Assembly: GCF_002205675.1 (NCBI RefSeq)
Contig: NZ_NISK01000003.1
Span: 248,001-312,000 of the forward strand
Origin: Sphingopyxis bauzanensis
GTDB taxonomy: Bacteria; Pseudomonadota; Alphaproteobacteria; Sphingomonadales; Sphingomonadaceae
Reading direction: 5' to 3'
DNA: 64,000 bases
The position numbers were made by a program, and so were the translations under genes. A model generated the notes under the pieces. The model was not told the origin of the DNA, made no database searches, and saw only the letters and a list, made by a program, of their open reading frames with translations. Shown piece after piece: positions 1-8,522 of the stretch (its first letter is position 1; each line of letters starts with the position of its first letter).

Positions 1-830
1 TCGAGGTCGATGGCAATGACCTGATCGTCAACGGCAAGCGCATCCAGGTGACCGCCGAACGCGACCCCGCCGCGTTGCCGCATGCCGCCAACGGCATCGA
101 CATCGTGATGGAATGCACCGGCTTTTTCACCAACAAGGCCGGTGGTCAGAAGCATCTCGACGCCGGCGCCAAGCGCGTGCTGATCTCGGCGCCCGCCAAG
201 GAGGTTGACCTGACCGTCGTGTTCGGCGTCAACGACGACAAGATCACCGCCGATCACCTGATCATCTCGAACGCGTCGTGCACCACCAACTGCCTCGCAC
301 CCTTTGCCAAGGTGCTGCATGAAGCGATCGGGATCGAGCGCGGCCTGATGACCACGATCCACGCTTACACCAACGACCAGAAGATCCTCGATCAGATCCA
401 TGATGATCCGCGCCGCGCCCGCGCCGCCGCGATGTCGATGATCCCTACTTCGACCGGTGCGGCGGTCGCCGTTGGCCTGGTCCTGCCCGAACTTAAGGGC
501 AAGCTCGACGGGTCGTCGATACGCGTCCCGACCCCCAATGTGTCGGTCGTCGACCTGACCTTCACGCCGCTGCGCGAGACCACCAAGGAAGAAGTCAACG
601 CGGTCCTGAAGGAGGCGGCCGAAGGTCCGCTAAAGGGCGTCCTTGCTTATACCGACGAGCCGCTGGTTTCGATCGACTTCAACCATGATGCGGCCAGCTC
701 GACCATCGACAGCCTGGAAACCGCAGTGATCGACGGCAAGCTGGTGCGCGTGCTGAGCTGGTACGACAATGAATGGGGCTTCTCGAACCGCATGATCGAC
801 ACCGCGGGCGTGATCGCCAAATTCCTCTAA
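1..830 (+). CDS. gap: Glyceraldehyde-3-phosphate dehydrogenase, type I (5' end outside window)
   Basis: Glycolytic enzyme that oxidises glyceraldehyde-3-phosphate to 1,3-bisphosphoglycerate with NAD(P)+ in the cytoplasm. The frame is open from base 3, so the true start lies upstream and the GTG at 48 is only an internal valine. About 275 residues are visible; against a usual length near 335, roughly 60 N-terminal residues are missing, including the Rossmann start. The catalytic cysteine motif SNASCTTNC is encoded around 270-295, followed by TIHAYTNDQ and the C-terminal [12 protein letters not shown] signature. pgk follows 18 bp downstream, so the two are probably co-transcribed. Confidence 0.97.
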   Translation, partial: EVDGNDLIVNGKRIQVTAERDPAALPHAANGIDIVMECTGFFTNKAGGQKHLDAGAKRVLISAPAKEVDLTVVFGVNDDKITADHLIISNASCTTNCLAPFAKVLHEAIGIERGLMTTIHAYTNDQKILDQIHDDPRRARAAAMSMIPTSTGAAVAVGLVLPELKGKLDGSSIRVPTPNVSVVDLTFTPLRETTKEEVNAVLKEAAEGPLKGVLAYTDEPLVSIDFNHDAASSTIDSLETAVIDGKLVRVLSWYDNEWGFSNRMIDTAGVIAKFL

Positions 831-848
831 AGCCCAAAGGAAACGTCG

Positions 849-2045
849 ATGACCGCGTTCAAGACCCTCGATGATATCGGCGACGTCACCGGCAAGCGCG
901 TGCTCGTGCGCGTCGACCTGAACGTCCCGATGAACGATGGCGCGGTCGGCGACCGGACGCGGATCGAGGCGGCGATGCCCACGATCCGTGAACTGGCTGC
1001 CAAGGGCGCGATTGTCCTGTTGCTCGCGCATTTCGGGCGGCCGAAGGGCGCGAAGAACCCGACACAGTCGCTCAGCCTCGTCATGGGCGGGGTCGAGGAT
1101 GTGCTGGGTCATTCGGTCATGTTCATCCCTGAATGTATCGGTGAAGGTGCGAAAGCTGGGATCGCGGTGCTCGCTGCGGGCGATGTTGCGGTGCTGGAAA
1201 ACACGCGCTTCTATCCGGGCGAGGAAACCAACGATCCGGCCTTTGCGGATGCGCTGGCCGAGATCGGCGATCTTTACGTCAACGACGCCTTTTCGGCGGC
1301 GCACCGCGCGCATGGTTCGACCGAGGGCATCGCGCGGCGGCTGCCTGCCTATGCCGGTCGCGCGATGGAAGCCGAGCTGAAAGCGCTCGACGCCGCGTTG
1401 GGCAATCCGGCGCATCCGGTCGCCGCGGTCGTCGGCGGCGCGAAAGTATCGAGCAAAATTGGCGTGCTGCGCCATCTGGTGACCAAGGTCGATCATCTGA
1501 TCATTGGCGGCGGCATGGCGAACACCTTCCTCGCGGCGCGCGGGGTCGATGTCGGCAAGTCGCTGTGCGAACATGAGCTGGTCGATACCGCTAATGCGAT
1601 CTTCGACGCCGCCGATGCTGCGGGCTGCACCATCCACCTGCCGTATGACGTTGTGGTGGCAAAGCAGTTCGCACCCAATCCGCCGACGCGCACCGTCAAT
1701 GTGCATGAGGTCGCCGCCGACGAGATGATCCTCGATGTTGGCCCGGCCGCGACCGAGGCACTCGCCGATGTCCTCAAGAATTGCCGCACTCTGGTCTGGA
1801 ACGGCCCGCTCGGCGCGTTCGAGACGCCGCCGTTCGATACTGCCACCGTTGCCCTGGCCAAAACCGCCGCGGCGCTGACGCGAGAAGGATCGCTGATCTC
1901 GGTCGCCGGGGGCGGAGATACCGTCGCCGCGCTCAATCACGCTGGGGTCGCGAAAGATTTCACCTTCGTTTCGACTGCTGGCGGCGCCTTCCTCGAATGG
2001 ATGGAAGGCAAGCCGCTGCCGGGCGTGGATGCGCTGAAAGCCTGA
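849..2045 (+). CDS. pgk: Phosphoglycerate kinase
   Basis: Transfers the acyl phosphate of 1,3-bisphosphoglycerate to ADP, giving ATP and 3-phosphoglycerate. The 398-residue length is standard. The N-terminal substrate-binding stretch [14 protein letters not shown], the basic-patch segment LAHFGRPKG, the hinge-region segment [14 protein letters not shown] and the C-terminal nucleotide-binding loop [12 protein letters not shown] are all present. The ATG follows an AAAGGAAA ribosome-binding site in the 18-bp gap after gap. It is the middle gene of a gap-pgk-fda glycolytic cluster. Confidence 0.97.
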   Translation: MTAFKTLDDIGDVTGKRVLVRVDLNVPMNDGAVGDRTRIEAAMPTIRELAAKGAIVLLLAHFGRPKGAKNPTQSLSLVMGGVEDVLGHSVMFIPECIGEGAKAGIAVLAAGDVAVLENTRFYPGEETNDPAFADALAEIGDLYVNDAFSAAHRAHGSTEGIARRLPAYAGRAMEAELKALDAALGNPAHPVAAVVGGAKVSSKIGVLRHLVTKVDHLIIGGGMANTFLAARGVDVGKSLCEHELVDTANAIFDAADAAGCTIHLPYDVVVAKQFAPNPPTRTVNVHEVAADEMILDVGPAATEALADVLKNCRTLVWNGPLGAFETPPFDTATVALAKTAAALTREGSLISVAGGGDTVAALNHAGVAKDFTFVSTAGGAFLEWMEGKPLPGVDALKA

Positions 2046-2057
2046 GTTTCCGCGTAT

Positions 2058-2111
2058 ATTTGCATCCCGATCGCGGGATCGCTATGCGCGCCGCCACATA
2101 CGTATGCAAAT
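2058..2111. promoter_or_regulatory. Inverted repeat upstream of the aldolase gene
   Basis: The pgk-aldolase gap holds an 8-bp inverted repeat, ATTTGCAT (2058-2065) and ATGCAAAT (2104-2111). A small hairpin TCCCG-ATCG-CGGGA lies inside it (2065-2078). It could be an operator or an mRNA processing structure ahead of the aldolase start at 2125. The sequence is directly visible; the function is a guess. Confidence 0.25.
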
Positions 2112-2124
2112 CATCGGAGACGTT

Positions 2125-3015
2125 ATGACCACCGCCAATGCTGCCATGCTCGACCAGATCAAATCGGGGCAGGGTTTTATCGCCGCGCTCGACCAGAGCG
2201 GCGGTTCGACGCCGAAGGCGCTCAAGGGTTATGGCATCGAAGCCGACGCCTTTTCGAACGACGAAGAGATGTTCGGCCTGATCCACGCGATGCGCAGCCG
2301 CATCGTTACTGCACCGTGCTTCAACGGTGAGAAGGTGATCGGCGCGATCCTGTTCGAGCGCACGATGGATGGCGATGCCGATGGCAAGCCAGTGCCGGCG
2401 CTGCTCTGGGAACGCGGCGTTGTCCCGTTTCTGAAGGTCGATAAGGGGCTGGAGGACGAAGTTAATGGCGTTCAGTTGATGAAGGCCAATCCCGATCTCG
2501 ACGCCTTGTGCGCGCGTGCCGTCGCCAAGAGCGTGTTCGGCACCAAGATGCGCAGCGTCGTCAATCTTGCCAATCCGGCCGGCGTCAAGGCGATCGTCGA
2601 ACAGCAGTTCGCCGAAGCGAAGCGCATTGCGGCGCACGGGCTGGTGCCGATCATCGAACCCGAAGTGAACATCAAGAGCGCCGAACGCGATGCAGCAGAC
2701 CGCTTGCTGCTGGACGAAACGCTCGCCGCGCTCGATGCATGGGAGGGCGCGCCGGTGATGCTCAAACTGTCGCTGCCGACCGAGGCCGGGCTGTTCCAGC
2801 CGCTGCTTGATCATTCGAAAGTGCTGCGCGTCGTCGCGCTGTCGGGCGGCTTTGCCCGCCTCGAAGCCTGCGCCGAACTGGCCAAGAACCCCGGGATCAT
2901 CGCGAGCTTCAGCCGCGCCTTGCTGGAAGACCTGCGCCACCAGATGAGCGACGACGAGTTCGACAAATCGCTCGGCGGCGCGATCAACGAAATTCACGCG
3001 GCCTCCGTGGCCTGA
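2125..3015 (+). CDS. Fructose-bisphosphate aldolase, class I
   Basis: Cleaves fructose-1,6-bisphosphate into dihydroxyacetone phosphate and glyceraldehyde-3-phosphate through a Schiff-base lysine. I chose the ATG at 2125 (MTTANAAMLDQIKSGQG) over the in-frame ATG at 2104 because a CGGAGA ribosome-binding site sits just upstream and 296 residues matches the bacterial class I enzymes of proteobacteria. ALDQSGGSTPKAL near the N terminus, EPEVNIKS in the middle and MLKLSLPTEAGLF (lysine near residue 213) are typical of this family. It completes the gap-pgk-aldolase cluster. Confidence 0.93.
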   Translation: MTTANAAMLDQIKSGQGFIAALDQSGGSTPKALKGYGIEADAFSNDEEMFGLIHAMRSRIVTAPCFNGEKVIGAILFERTMDGDADGKPVPALLWERGVVPFLKVDKGLEDEVNGVQLMKANPDLDALCARAVAKSVFGTKMRSVVNLANPAGVKAIVEQQFAEAKRIAAHGLVPIIEPEVNIKSAERDAADRLLLDETLAALDAWEGAPVMLKLSLPTEAGLFQPLLDHSKVLRVVALSGGFARLEACAELAKNPGIIASFSRALLEDLRHQMSDDEFDKSLGGAINEIHAASVA

Positions 3016-3033
3016 AGTGATGGGGCGCCTAGA

Positions 3034-3690
3034 ATGATTGGGGGGTGGCAAGCCGTCGACGACTATATCGCCGCCAAATTGCTCGGCGATGACGACGTGC
3101 TTGCCACCCCCCTCGCCAACAATGCCGCGCATGGCCTGCCGCCGATCGATGTGTCGGCGGCGCAGGGCAAGATGCTGTTCCTGCTGGCACAGATCGCCGG
3201 GGCCAAACGCATTCTCGAAATCGGAACGCTTGGCGGCTATTCGACGATCTGGCTGGCGCGCGCGCTGCCCGACGATGGTCGGCTGGTGACGCTGGAACTC
3301 GAACCGCACCACGCGGCGGTGGCGCGAGCAAACCTTGAGCGCGCAGGCGTGTTGACCAAGGTCGATATTCGGGTCGGTCCAGCGGTCGATAGCCTGGCCG
3401 CGATGACCGACGACGCGCCGTTCGATTTTGTTTTCATCGACGCCGACAAGCAGAGCAATTCGCATTATGTGCGCGAGGCGATCCGGCTCGGGCGTCCCGG
3501 CACGACGATTGTTGTCGACAATGTTGTGCGCGAAGGTGGGGTGCTGGAGGTCGATAGCGACGACGAGAAGATCGTCGGCACCCGCGCGCTGTTCGACATG
3601 CTGAGCGCCGAGCCGCGGCTCGACGCGACCGCGGTGCAGACGGTCGGGGCGAAGAAGTGGGACGGGTTTATATTGGCGCGCGTTCGCTGA
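3034..3690 (+). CDS. SAM-dependent O-methyltransferase (family 3, catechol-OMT-like)
   Basis: A 218-residue methyltransferase of the small metal-dependent O-methyltransferase family. The SAM-binding motif I ILEIGTLGGYSTIWLA is at residues 60-75, the acidic post-I segment LVTLELEPHHA follows, and FVFIDADKQSN carries the metal/SAM-linked aspartates. TTIVVDNVVREGGV is another family hallmark. The natural substrate cannot be told from sequence. It ends 19 bp before the palindrome where the mobile block is inserted, so it is the last core gene on the left side. Confidence 0.88.
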   Translation: MIGGWQAVDDYIAAKLLGDDDVLATPLANNAAHGLPPIDVSAAQGKMLFLLAQIAGAKRILEIGTLGGYSTIWLARALPDDGRLVTLELEPHHAAVARANLERAGVLTKVDIRVGPAVDSLAAMTDDAPFDFVFIDADKQSNSHYVREAIRLGRPGTTIVVDNVVREGGVLEVDSDDEKIVGTRALFDMLSAEPRLDATAVQTVGAKKWDGFILARVR

Positions 3691-3708
3691 GCGGACGTTT
3701 CATGTTCG

Positions 3709-3745
3709 GTCATCCCGGCGAACCCGAGGACACCTTTGTTATAAC
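3709..3745 (+). other. attL of the integrated serine-recombinase element (B half + P' half)
   Basis: The left part (3709-3722) is one half of a chromosomal palindrome, GTCATCCCGG followed by CGAA. The right part (3723-3745) ends in GTTATAAC and is the P' arm of an element attachment site. The complementary halves occur at 42993-43029. Joining 3709-3722 to 43018-43029 gives a perfect 11-bp-arm palindrome with a GAAG loop (attB). Joining 42993-43013 to CGAA and 3723-3745 gives a 48-bp site nearly identical to 34604-34651 (attP). The shared core CGAA is 3719-3722. The stop codon of the recombinase lies inside this site. Confidence 0.85.
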
Positions 3746-5347
3746 TCGGCGGTGACCGGGCTGCGGGTTGTCGTTCACAAAGTCAAGGATACCCGTGAGC
3801 GACCCATGGAGAGTGGCATGGACCTCCCCGCGCCTGTCGCCGGGATAAAGGACGATCTTGCCGACAAGCGAGCGTATATCGGATGAAGCATCGAGCAGCG
3901 TGTCGGGATCGCCAAGCGTCTCGGTGAGCCTCGCAACCTTGCGCTTATAGATTTCCGCAATGCCGGGATGCACGTCGGGAACGTCCTGCGGCGCTTCCGC
4001 GAGCCGCGCGCTGATCTCGACCCGCTCGCGTTCGAGTTCGGCCATGCGTGCCTTCATGGAGGGCTGATACAGCCCGTCCTCGATCGCGGCCATGATGCCC
4101 GCAACCGCCTTGTCGACCTTCGCGAGCGCCCGCCGGTCGGCGTTGGCCTGTATCCGTCGCTCGCGGTTCTCGCGATTAATATGCGCAGCATAAGCCGCGA
4201 CAGCAGCTTCGATCTTGTCAGCCGACACCAGCCGCTCGGCGATACCGGCAAGCGCACGGCGTTCGATTTCTTCACGCCGGATGGTCCGGCCGTTGGAACA
4301 GTTACGGCTGCGATGATGGCCGACACAGCCATAGCGATCACCGACGACGACAGCATAGGTTCCGCCACAAGTGCCGCATTCGAGCAGCCCGGAGAGCAGA
4401 TAGGCTGGACGGCGCAGCCCTTGCGCGCTCCTCGACTGCGCCGCTTCCTTGACCAATGCGTAGCGCTCGGCAAGCATCTGCTGTTGGCGCTTGACCGCTT
4501 CCCAGAGCGCATCGCTGACGATGCGAAGCTCGGGAACCGCATTCCTGATCCATTCGGATTCAGGATTGAGCCGGGTGACCTCCTTGCCGGTGTTCGGGTC
4601 TTTCACACTATGCTTGTGGTTCCAGACGCGCACACCGACATATAGCTCGTTGTTGAGGATGCCGGTTCCCCGGCGCACATCGCCGCGGATGCTCGTGTCG
4701 CGCCACGGCTTTCCTGCCGGGCCTGCGATGCCTTCGGCATTGAGGTCGCAGGCGATGGCGCGTGGGCTCCTGCCCGCCGCGAACTCGCGTAAGATGCGTT
4801 CGACAATCAGCGCCTGGGCCGGATCGATCTCGCGTTCGCCACGCACCAGCTCGCCTTCGCAGTTCAGCCGCCGGACCATGCGATACCCATAGCCGACCGC
4901 TCCGGCAGAGAAGCCCTTCTCGACACGCCCGCGCAGACCGCGATGCGTCTTCTTTGCGAGGTCTTTCAGGAACAGCGCGTTCATCGTGCCCTTGAGCCCG
5001 ACATGCAGCTCGGAGATTTCGCCTTCGGCAAGCGTGATGAGCGGCACGCGTGCGAACTGCAAATGCTTGTAGAAGGTCGCGACATCGGCCTGGTCGCGCG
5101 ACACCCGGTCGAGCGCTTCGGCGAGCACGATGTCGAACTTCCCCGCCTGCGCATCGGCGAGCAGCTTCTGGACACCGGGTCGCAGGATCATGCTCGCGCC
5201 CGAGATGGCGGCATCCTCGAAACTCCCGACAATCTGCCATCCTTCGCGTTCAGCGCGCTCGCGGCAGATGCGCTGCTGGTCAGCGATCGACGCGGCATTT
5301 TGTTGGTCGGAGGAATAGCGGGCATAGAGCGCGGCGCGGATCATCAT
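3710..5347 (-). CDS. Large serine recombinase/integrase of element A
   Basis: Site-specific recombinase of 545 residues, the probable integrase. The N-terminal resolvase-type catalytic domain starts MMIRAALYARYSSDQQ, with the nucleophilic serine at about residue 12 in the RYS motif, and continues with EALDRVSRDQAD. A recombinase domain and a zinc ribbon follow (LECGTCGG, then further cysteines in YGCVGHHRSRNCSNG), then a coiled-coil-rich C-terminal region. The 3' end runs into attL: the last residues SSGSPG and the TGA stop use chromosomal palindrome bases. A close but truncated homologue lies at 34583-35682. Confidence 0.93.
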   Translation of the reverse strand: MMIRAALYARYSSDQQNAASIADQQRICRERAEREGWQIVGSFEDAAISGASMILRPGVQKLLADAQAGKFDIVLAEALDRVSRDQADVATFYKHLQFARVPLITLAEGEISELHVGLKGTMNALFLKDLAKKTHRGLRGRVEKGFSAGAVGYGYRMVRRLNCEGELVRGEREIDPAQALIVERILREFAAGRSPRAIACDLNAEGIAGPAGKPWRDTSIRGDVRRGTGILNNELYVGVRVWNHKHSVKDPNTGKEVTRLNPESEWIRNAVPELRIVSDALWEAVKRQQQMLAERYALVKEAAQSRSAQGLRRPAYLLSGLLECGTCGGTYAVVVGDRYGCVGHHRSRNCSNGRTIRREEIERRALAGIAERLVSADKIEAAVAAYAAHINRENRERRIQANADRRALAKVDKAVAGIMAAIEDGLYQPSMKARMAELERERVEISARLAEAPQDVPDVHPGIAEIYKRKVARLTETLGDPDTLLDASSDIRSLVGKIVLYPGDRRGEVHATLHGSLTGILDFVNDNPQPGHRRVITKVSSGSPG

Positions 5348-5420
5348 GTCTTCCTTTCATGTGGCGGGACAAAGCCCCGCACAGCCGGTTAAGACAGTGT
5401 CCTGTGCGAACACCCTATGG

Positions 5421-5627
5421 TCAATGCTTTGGCGCCTTCGGGTTTTTCGGTGCGACGTCATTGTCGTTGGCGGCTTTTCGGGCATTGATGTGCTCGCGCG
5501 CGATGTGTCGTCCGATCGCCTCTGCGATGCGCGTCAGGGCCGCGTCAACGGCGGCAGGAGCAAGTGCGGAAGAGTTGTCATTCGCGGCCGTGAGCGGCCG
5601 CGAACGCGGCGCTTCGTCCTTTTTCAT
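5421..5627 (-). CDS. Small recombinase-associated hypothetical protein
   Basis: A 68-residue basic, alanine-rich protein (MKKDEAPRSRPLTAANDNSS at the start) of unknown function. Its start codon overlaps the stop of the upstream AlpA-type gene (ATGA), and the recombinase starts about 70 bp downstream. The three therefore form one minus-strand operon. No known domain was recognised. The position suggests a role in control of integration or excision, but nothing in the sequence proves it. Confidence 0.6.
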   Translation of the reverse strand: MKKDEAPRSRPLTAANDNSSALAPAAVDAALTRIAEAIGRHIAREHINARKAANDNDVAPKNPKAPKH

Positions 5628-5851
5628 ACCGGCCCATCACCGATGGGCCGATTGTCATTCTCGGCGCGGTAGCCGGGCGGATCGGCGATCCACCGATTGA
5701 TGGCCGACTCCCGCCACCCGGCACCGTGGACGCTGATACGCACCTGCTCCGGGAAGGTGCCTTCGGCGATTTTGCGGTAGAGGGTGGACCGGGACAGTCC
5801 GGTGCGATTGAGAACGGTCGGTAGGCGGATGATCCTATCGGAGACGGGCAT
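5624..5851 (-). CDS. AlpA-family DNA-binding protein (excisionase-like regulator)
   Basis: A 75-residue protein with an N-terminal MerR-like winged helix: IRLPTVLNRTGLSRSTLYRKIAEGTFPEQVRI, then WRESAINRWIADPP, the usual AlpA layout. AlpA proteins regulate, or act as excisionases for, integrated elements. It is the first gene of the minus-strand operon leading to the recombinase. A four-fold 10-bp direct repeat at 5951-5990, just upstream of its start, is a natural candidate binding site. Confidence 0.85.
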   Translation of the reverse strand: MPVSDRIIRLPTVLNRTGLSRSTLYRKIAEGTFPEQVRISVHGAGWRESAINRWIADPPGYRAENDNRPIGDGPV

Positions 5852-6469
5852 GGCAATTACTCCATCGGCTGGCTTCGGTTGGGCTCCCCTGGGTATAGAA
5901 TTGGCGATCCGAACTAATCGCGCAAGAGTGCCAAAAATGGTGCCAACTGCCCTGTCGTGTCCTGTCGTTTCTTGTCGTTTCTTGTCGTTGCCCAGCGTGC
6001 GATATTTGGGCCGAAATTAATTTCCCATGCTGTCCCAGCGAAGACGTTTGGTGCCAAGATTGGCACCCTCCCGAGTAGCCCTAGACTGAAAGGGCCGATT
6101 CGACTCGGCCCTGTCTGTTGCGTGAAGCAATCTATTTTCGAGCAGAGATCGGCAGGTTTGCGCCTAAGCCTGCCGTTCCGGACGTATTCGCGCCAGACCC
6201 GAAAGCGGTCATTTGTCTTCTCGTTGACGAGTGGCGGCCTTGCCCTCACACTGCTCTTCTCGAGCCGCTTTAGAGCCGTGTTAGCAAGCCGATCTATTGC
6301 GCGTTGCGATGGCGCGTGAGCGGGACAATCGGCCACCAGTGGAGAGGACCGAGCTTTTCAATAACTTGAGCGGGGCCCAAGAAGTTCAGGACCATTTTGG
6401 CAGGACTGCTGCGCAGTCGGTTTCTCTCACCACTTCCTTTTGCTAGCCTGCTTTGCTGAGGGGTGAGCC
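5852..6469. other. Intergenic control region between alpA and gajA
   Basis: No convincing gene in 618 bp. A minus-strand open frame (5914-6336) has no recognisable protein character and runs through repeats. The region holds four tandem 10-bp repeats (5951-5990), the hairpin GGTGCCA-AGAT-TGGCACC (6050-6067) and the hairpin AGGGCCGA-TTCGAC-TCGGCCCT (6091-6112). Promoters for the divergent recombinase operon and for gajA should lie here. Confidence 0.6.
5951..5990. repeat. Four tandem 10-bp direct repeats
   Basis: Consecutive units CCTGTCGTGT, CCTGTCGTTT, CTTGTCGTTT and CTTGTCGTTG, each one helical turn long, share the core TGTCGT. They lie 100 bp upstream of the alpA start. Helically phased repeats of this kind suit cooperative binding of a small regulator or excisionase on one face of the DNA. 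Confidence 0.65.
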
Positions 6470-8518
6470 GTGTACATTTCAGAGATAAAGATCGAGAATT
6501 TTCGGCCATTCGGCGCTGCGGAAAAGGCGTTCGTTTTGCCGCTAAACCCTGGCCTTACCGCGCTAATTGGCGAAAACGATGCGGGCAAGACCGCGGTCGT
6601 CGACGCGCTGCGGCTGGTATTGGGGACGCGCGATCATGACTTACTGCGCCTCGACCCGGTTGACTTTCACCAGGCCGCACCCGAGGCCGACCGCGCCGAG
6701 CAAATTTTGATCCGTCTGACATTCCGCGGGCTCACTGTTGCCGATCGCGGTGCCTTCGCAGAATATCTCACCTATGAGGGCGAGGGCGCGGCGGCCGAGA
6801 CGGCGCTCATCGTCACCTGGATAGCCAAGCGCAATAGCAAGGAAGGAAGCTCGCGCCGGGTGCTGCCCCCCGAATGGCGCACCGGCGCCAAGGGCGACGG
6901 CCCTCTGCTCGATTTTGGGGCGCGCTCGCTGCTCACCGCGACATATTTAAGGCCGCTGCGCGATGCCGAGCGTGCCATGAGCGCGGGCCGGGGCTCGCGG
7001 CTTTCGCAGATCCTTCAGCATACGAAGGAAATTCGCGAGACGGGCGAAGCGTTTGACCGTGACGCCAACCCGCCCGTCGACCCTGCAGCGCTCAGTGTCC
7101 TGGGGCTAGGCGACTATTCGAGCCATTTGTTCGGCGAAAACGCGGGGATCAAACAAGCACGCAAGCGGCTCAACGAAGACTATCTCGCGCCGCTCTCATT
7201 TGCGAATGACCTGCTGCTCGCGCGGATAGGGATCGCCGGCGGACAAGAAGATAATCTGCGACTTCGCCAGCTCCTCGAAAAGTTCGAACTTGCCTTGACG
7301 GCCTCCGCCGACGCCGACAGCGCGCACAGCCGCGGTCTTGGATCGAACAACCTTTTGTTCATGGCCTGCGAATTACTGTTGCTCGCTGCCGAGAGCGATG
7401 GCTTTCCGTTGCTGCTGATCGAGGAGCCTGAGGCGCATCTTCATCCGCAACGACAACTTCGCCTGATGTCCTTTCTTCAACAGCAGGCCGAAAAGCAGCG
7501 CGCGGATGGACAGCGAATCCAGATCATCGTGACGACCCATAGCCCGAACCTCGCTTCCGACCTCCGCCTCGACAATCTTGTGCTCATCGAAGGCGCGCGC
7601 GCCTTTCCGCTGGGGCATGGCAAGACCAAACTCAGCAAGTCCGACTATCGCTTTCTCGAACGCTTCCTCGACGTGACCAAGGCGAACCTGTTCTTTGCAC
7701 GCGCGGTGCTGATCGTGGAAGGCGATGCCGAGACGATTCTGCTCCCGGTGATCGCAAAGTTGCTCGACCGCGACCTCCACCGGCATGGAGTTTCGCTCGT
7801 CAATGTGGGAGGCGTCGGCCTCGGCCGTTACGCGCGCATCTTCATGCGGTCTGACCCCGAAACGGACGGGGTAATCAACATCCCTGTCGCCTGCGTTACC
7901 GACATGGACGTGATGCCCGACATGGCGCCGTGGATCATCGGCAAGCTCGAGCCGGGCCTGCCCGTGCCCACCATACCACCTTCCCGCCGGCAATGGCGAC
8001 GCAAGGCCGATTTTCCGGGCGCCGGACTGGACGTGCGCCGCACAGCGCGCCGCGAAAAAGCCTCGGAACAGCGCGTTGAAACTTTCGTCTCCGACGAGTG
8101 GACGCTCGAATATGATCTCGCCTTCCACGGCCTCGGCAAGTTGGTGTGGCGTGCGGCGGCGCTGGCGCTCGCCGACGACCAATTGAATGCCGGCACCGCG
8201 GTGAAGGCCGATGTGATCGGCGCGGCTGATGCCGCCTACGGTGCGCTCGCGGGAGCCGGGCACGATCAACCGACGCTCAGCTCGCATATTTACGCTCAAT
8301 TCGAGGTCGAAAAAGCGTCGAAGGCGATTGCCGCGCAATATCTTGCCGAGATACTCGAGGACGCGTTCAAGGCCGGCGCTCTGAATGCGGGCGCGCTGCG
8401 CGCGCTGCTGCCGCCCTATGCCGTGGCGGCGATCGCGCATGTCACCGTGCCATTCGACGACGCCGGCGGCGCGGCTGCCGCAGGCGGGGTCCCTGCCGAC
8501 CCGATCGCGGCGGGCTGA
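6470..8518 (+). CDS. gajA: GajA: OLD-family ATPase/TOPRIM nuclease of a Gabija system
   Basis: A 682-residue ABC-type ATPase fused to a TOPRIM nuclease, the sensor/nickase of Gabija anti-phage defence. Walker A is GENDAGKT at residues 34-41. Walker B and the signature region, LLIEEPEAHLHP, is near residue 313. TOPRIM begins at VLIVEGDAETILLP (about 412), and the metal-site aspartates are in VTDMDV (about 476). It starts with GTG after a GAGGGG ribosome-binding site. The stop lies 4 bp before the gajB start, so the two are co-translated. It is longer than classical GajA proteins. Function is inferred from the pair. Confidence 0.9.
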   Translation: MYISEIKIENFRPFGAAEKAFVLPLNPGLTALIGENDAGKTAVVDALRLVLGTRDHDLLRLDPVDFHQAAPEADRAEQILIRLTFRGLTVADRGAFAEYLTYEGEGAAAETALIVTWIAKRNSKEGSSRRVLPPEWRTGAKGDGPLLDFGARSLLTATYLRPLRDAERAMSAGRGSRLSQILQHTKEIRETGEAFDRDANPPVDPAALSVLGLGDYSSHLFGENAGIKQARKRLNEDYLAPLSFANDLLLARIGIAGGQEDNLRLRQLLEKFELALTASADADSAHSRGLGSNNLLFMACELLLLAAESDGFPLLLIEEPEAHLHPQRQLRLMSFLQQQAEKQRADGQRIQIIVTTHSPNLASDLRLDNLVLIEGARAFPLGHGKTKLSKSDYRFLERFLDVTKANLFFARAVLIVEGDAETILLPVIAKLLDRDLHRHGVSLVNVGGVGLGRYARIFMRSDPETDGVINIPVACVTDMDVMPDMAPWIIGKLEPGLPVPTIPPSRRQWRRKADFPGAGLDVRRTARREKASEQRVETFVSDEWTLEYDLAFHGLGKLVWRAAALALADDQLNAGTAVKADVIGAADAAYGALAGAGHDQPTLSSHIYAQFEVEKASKAIAAQYLAEILEDAFKAGALNAGALRALLPPYAVAAIAHVTVPFDDAGGAAAAGGVPADPIAAG

Positions 8519-8522
8519 ACGC

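Noticed and set aside
630-3465. Long minus-strand open frames (436 and 501 codons) opposite pgk, aldolase and methyltransferase
   Set aside because: They mirror the codon pattern of the forward genes, lack any family motif, and the forward proteins are certain.
3690-3760. tRNA gene as integration target
   Set aside because: No tRNA-like cloverleaf or CCA end is present at either border; the target is a short intergenic palindrome.
5914-6336. 140-codon minus-strand frame between alpA and gajA
   Set aside because: It runs through the 10-bp repeats and two hairpins, has no domain or good start, and looks like an open frame by chance.
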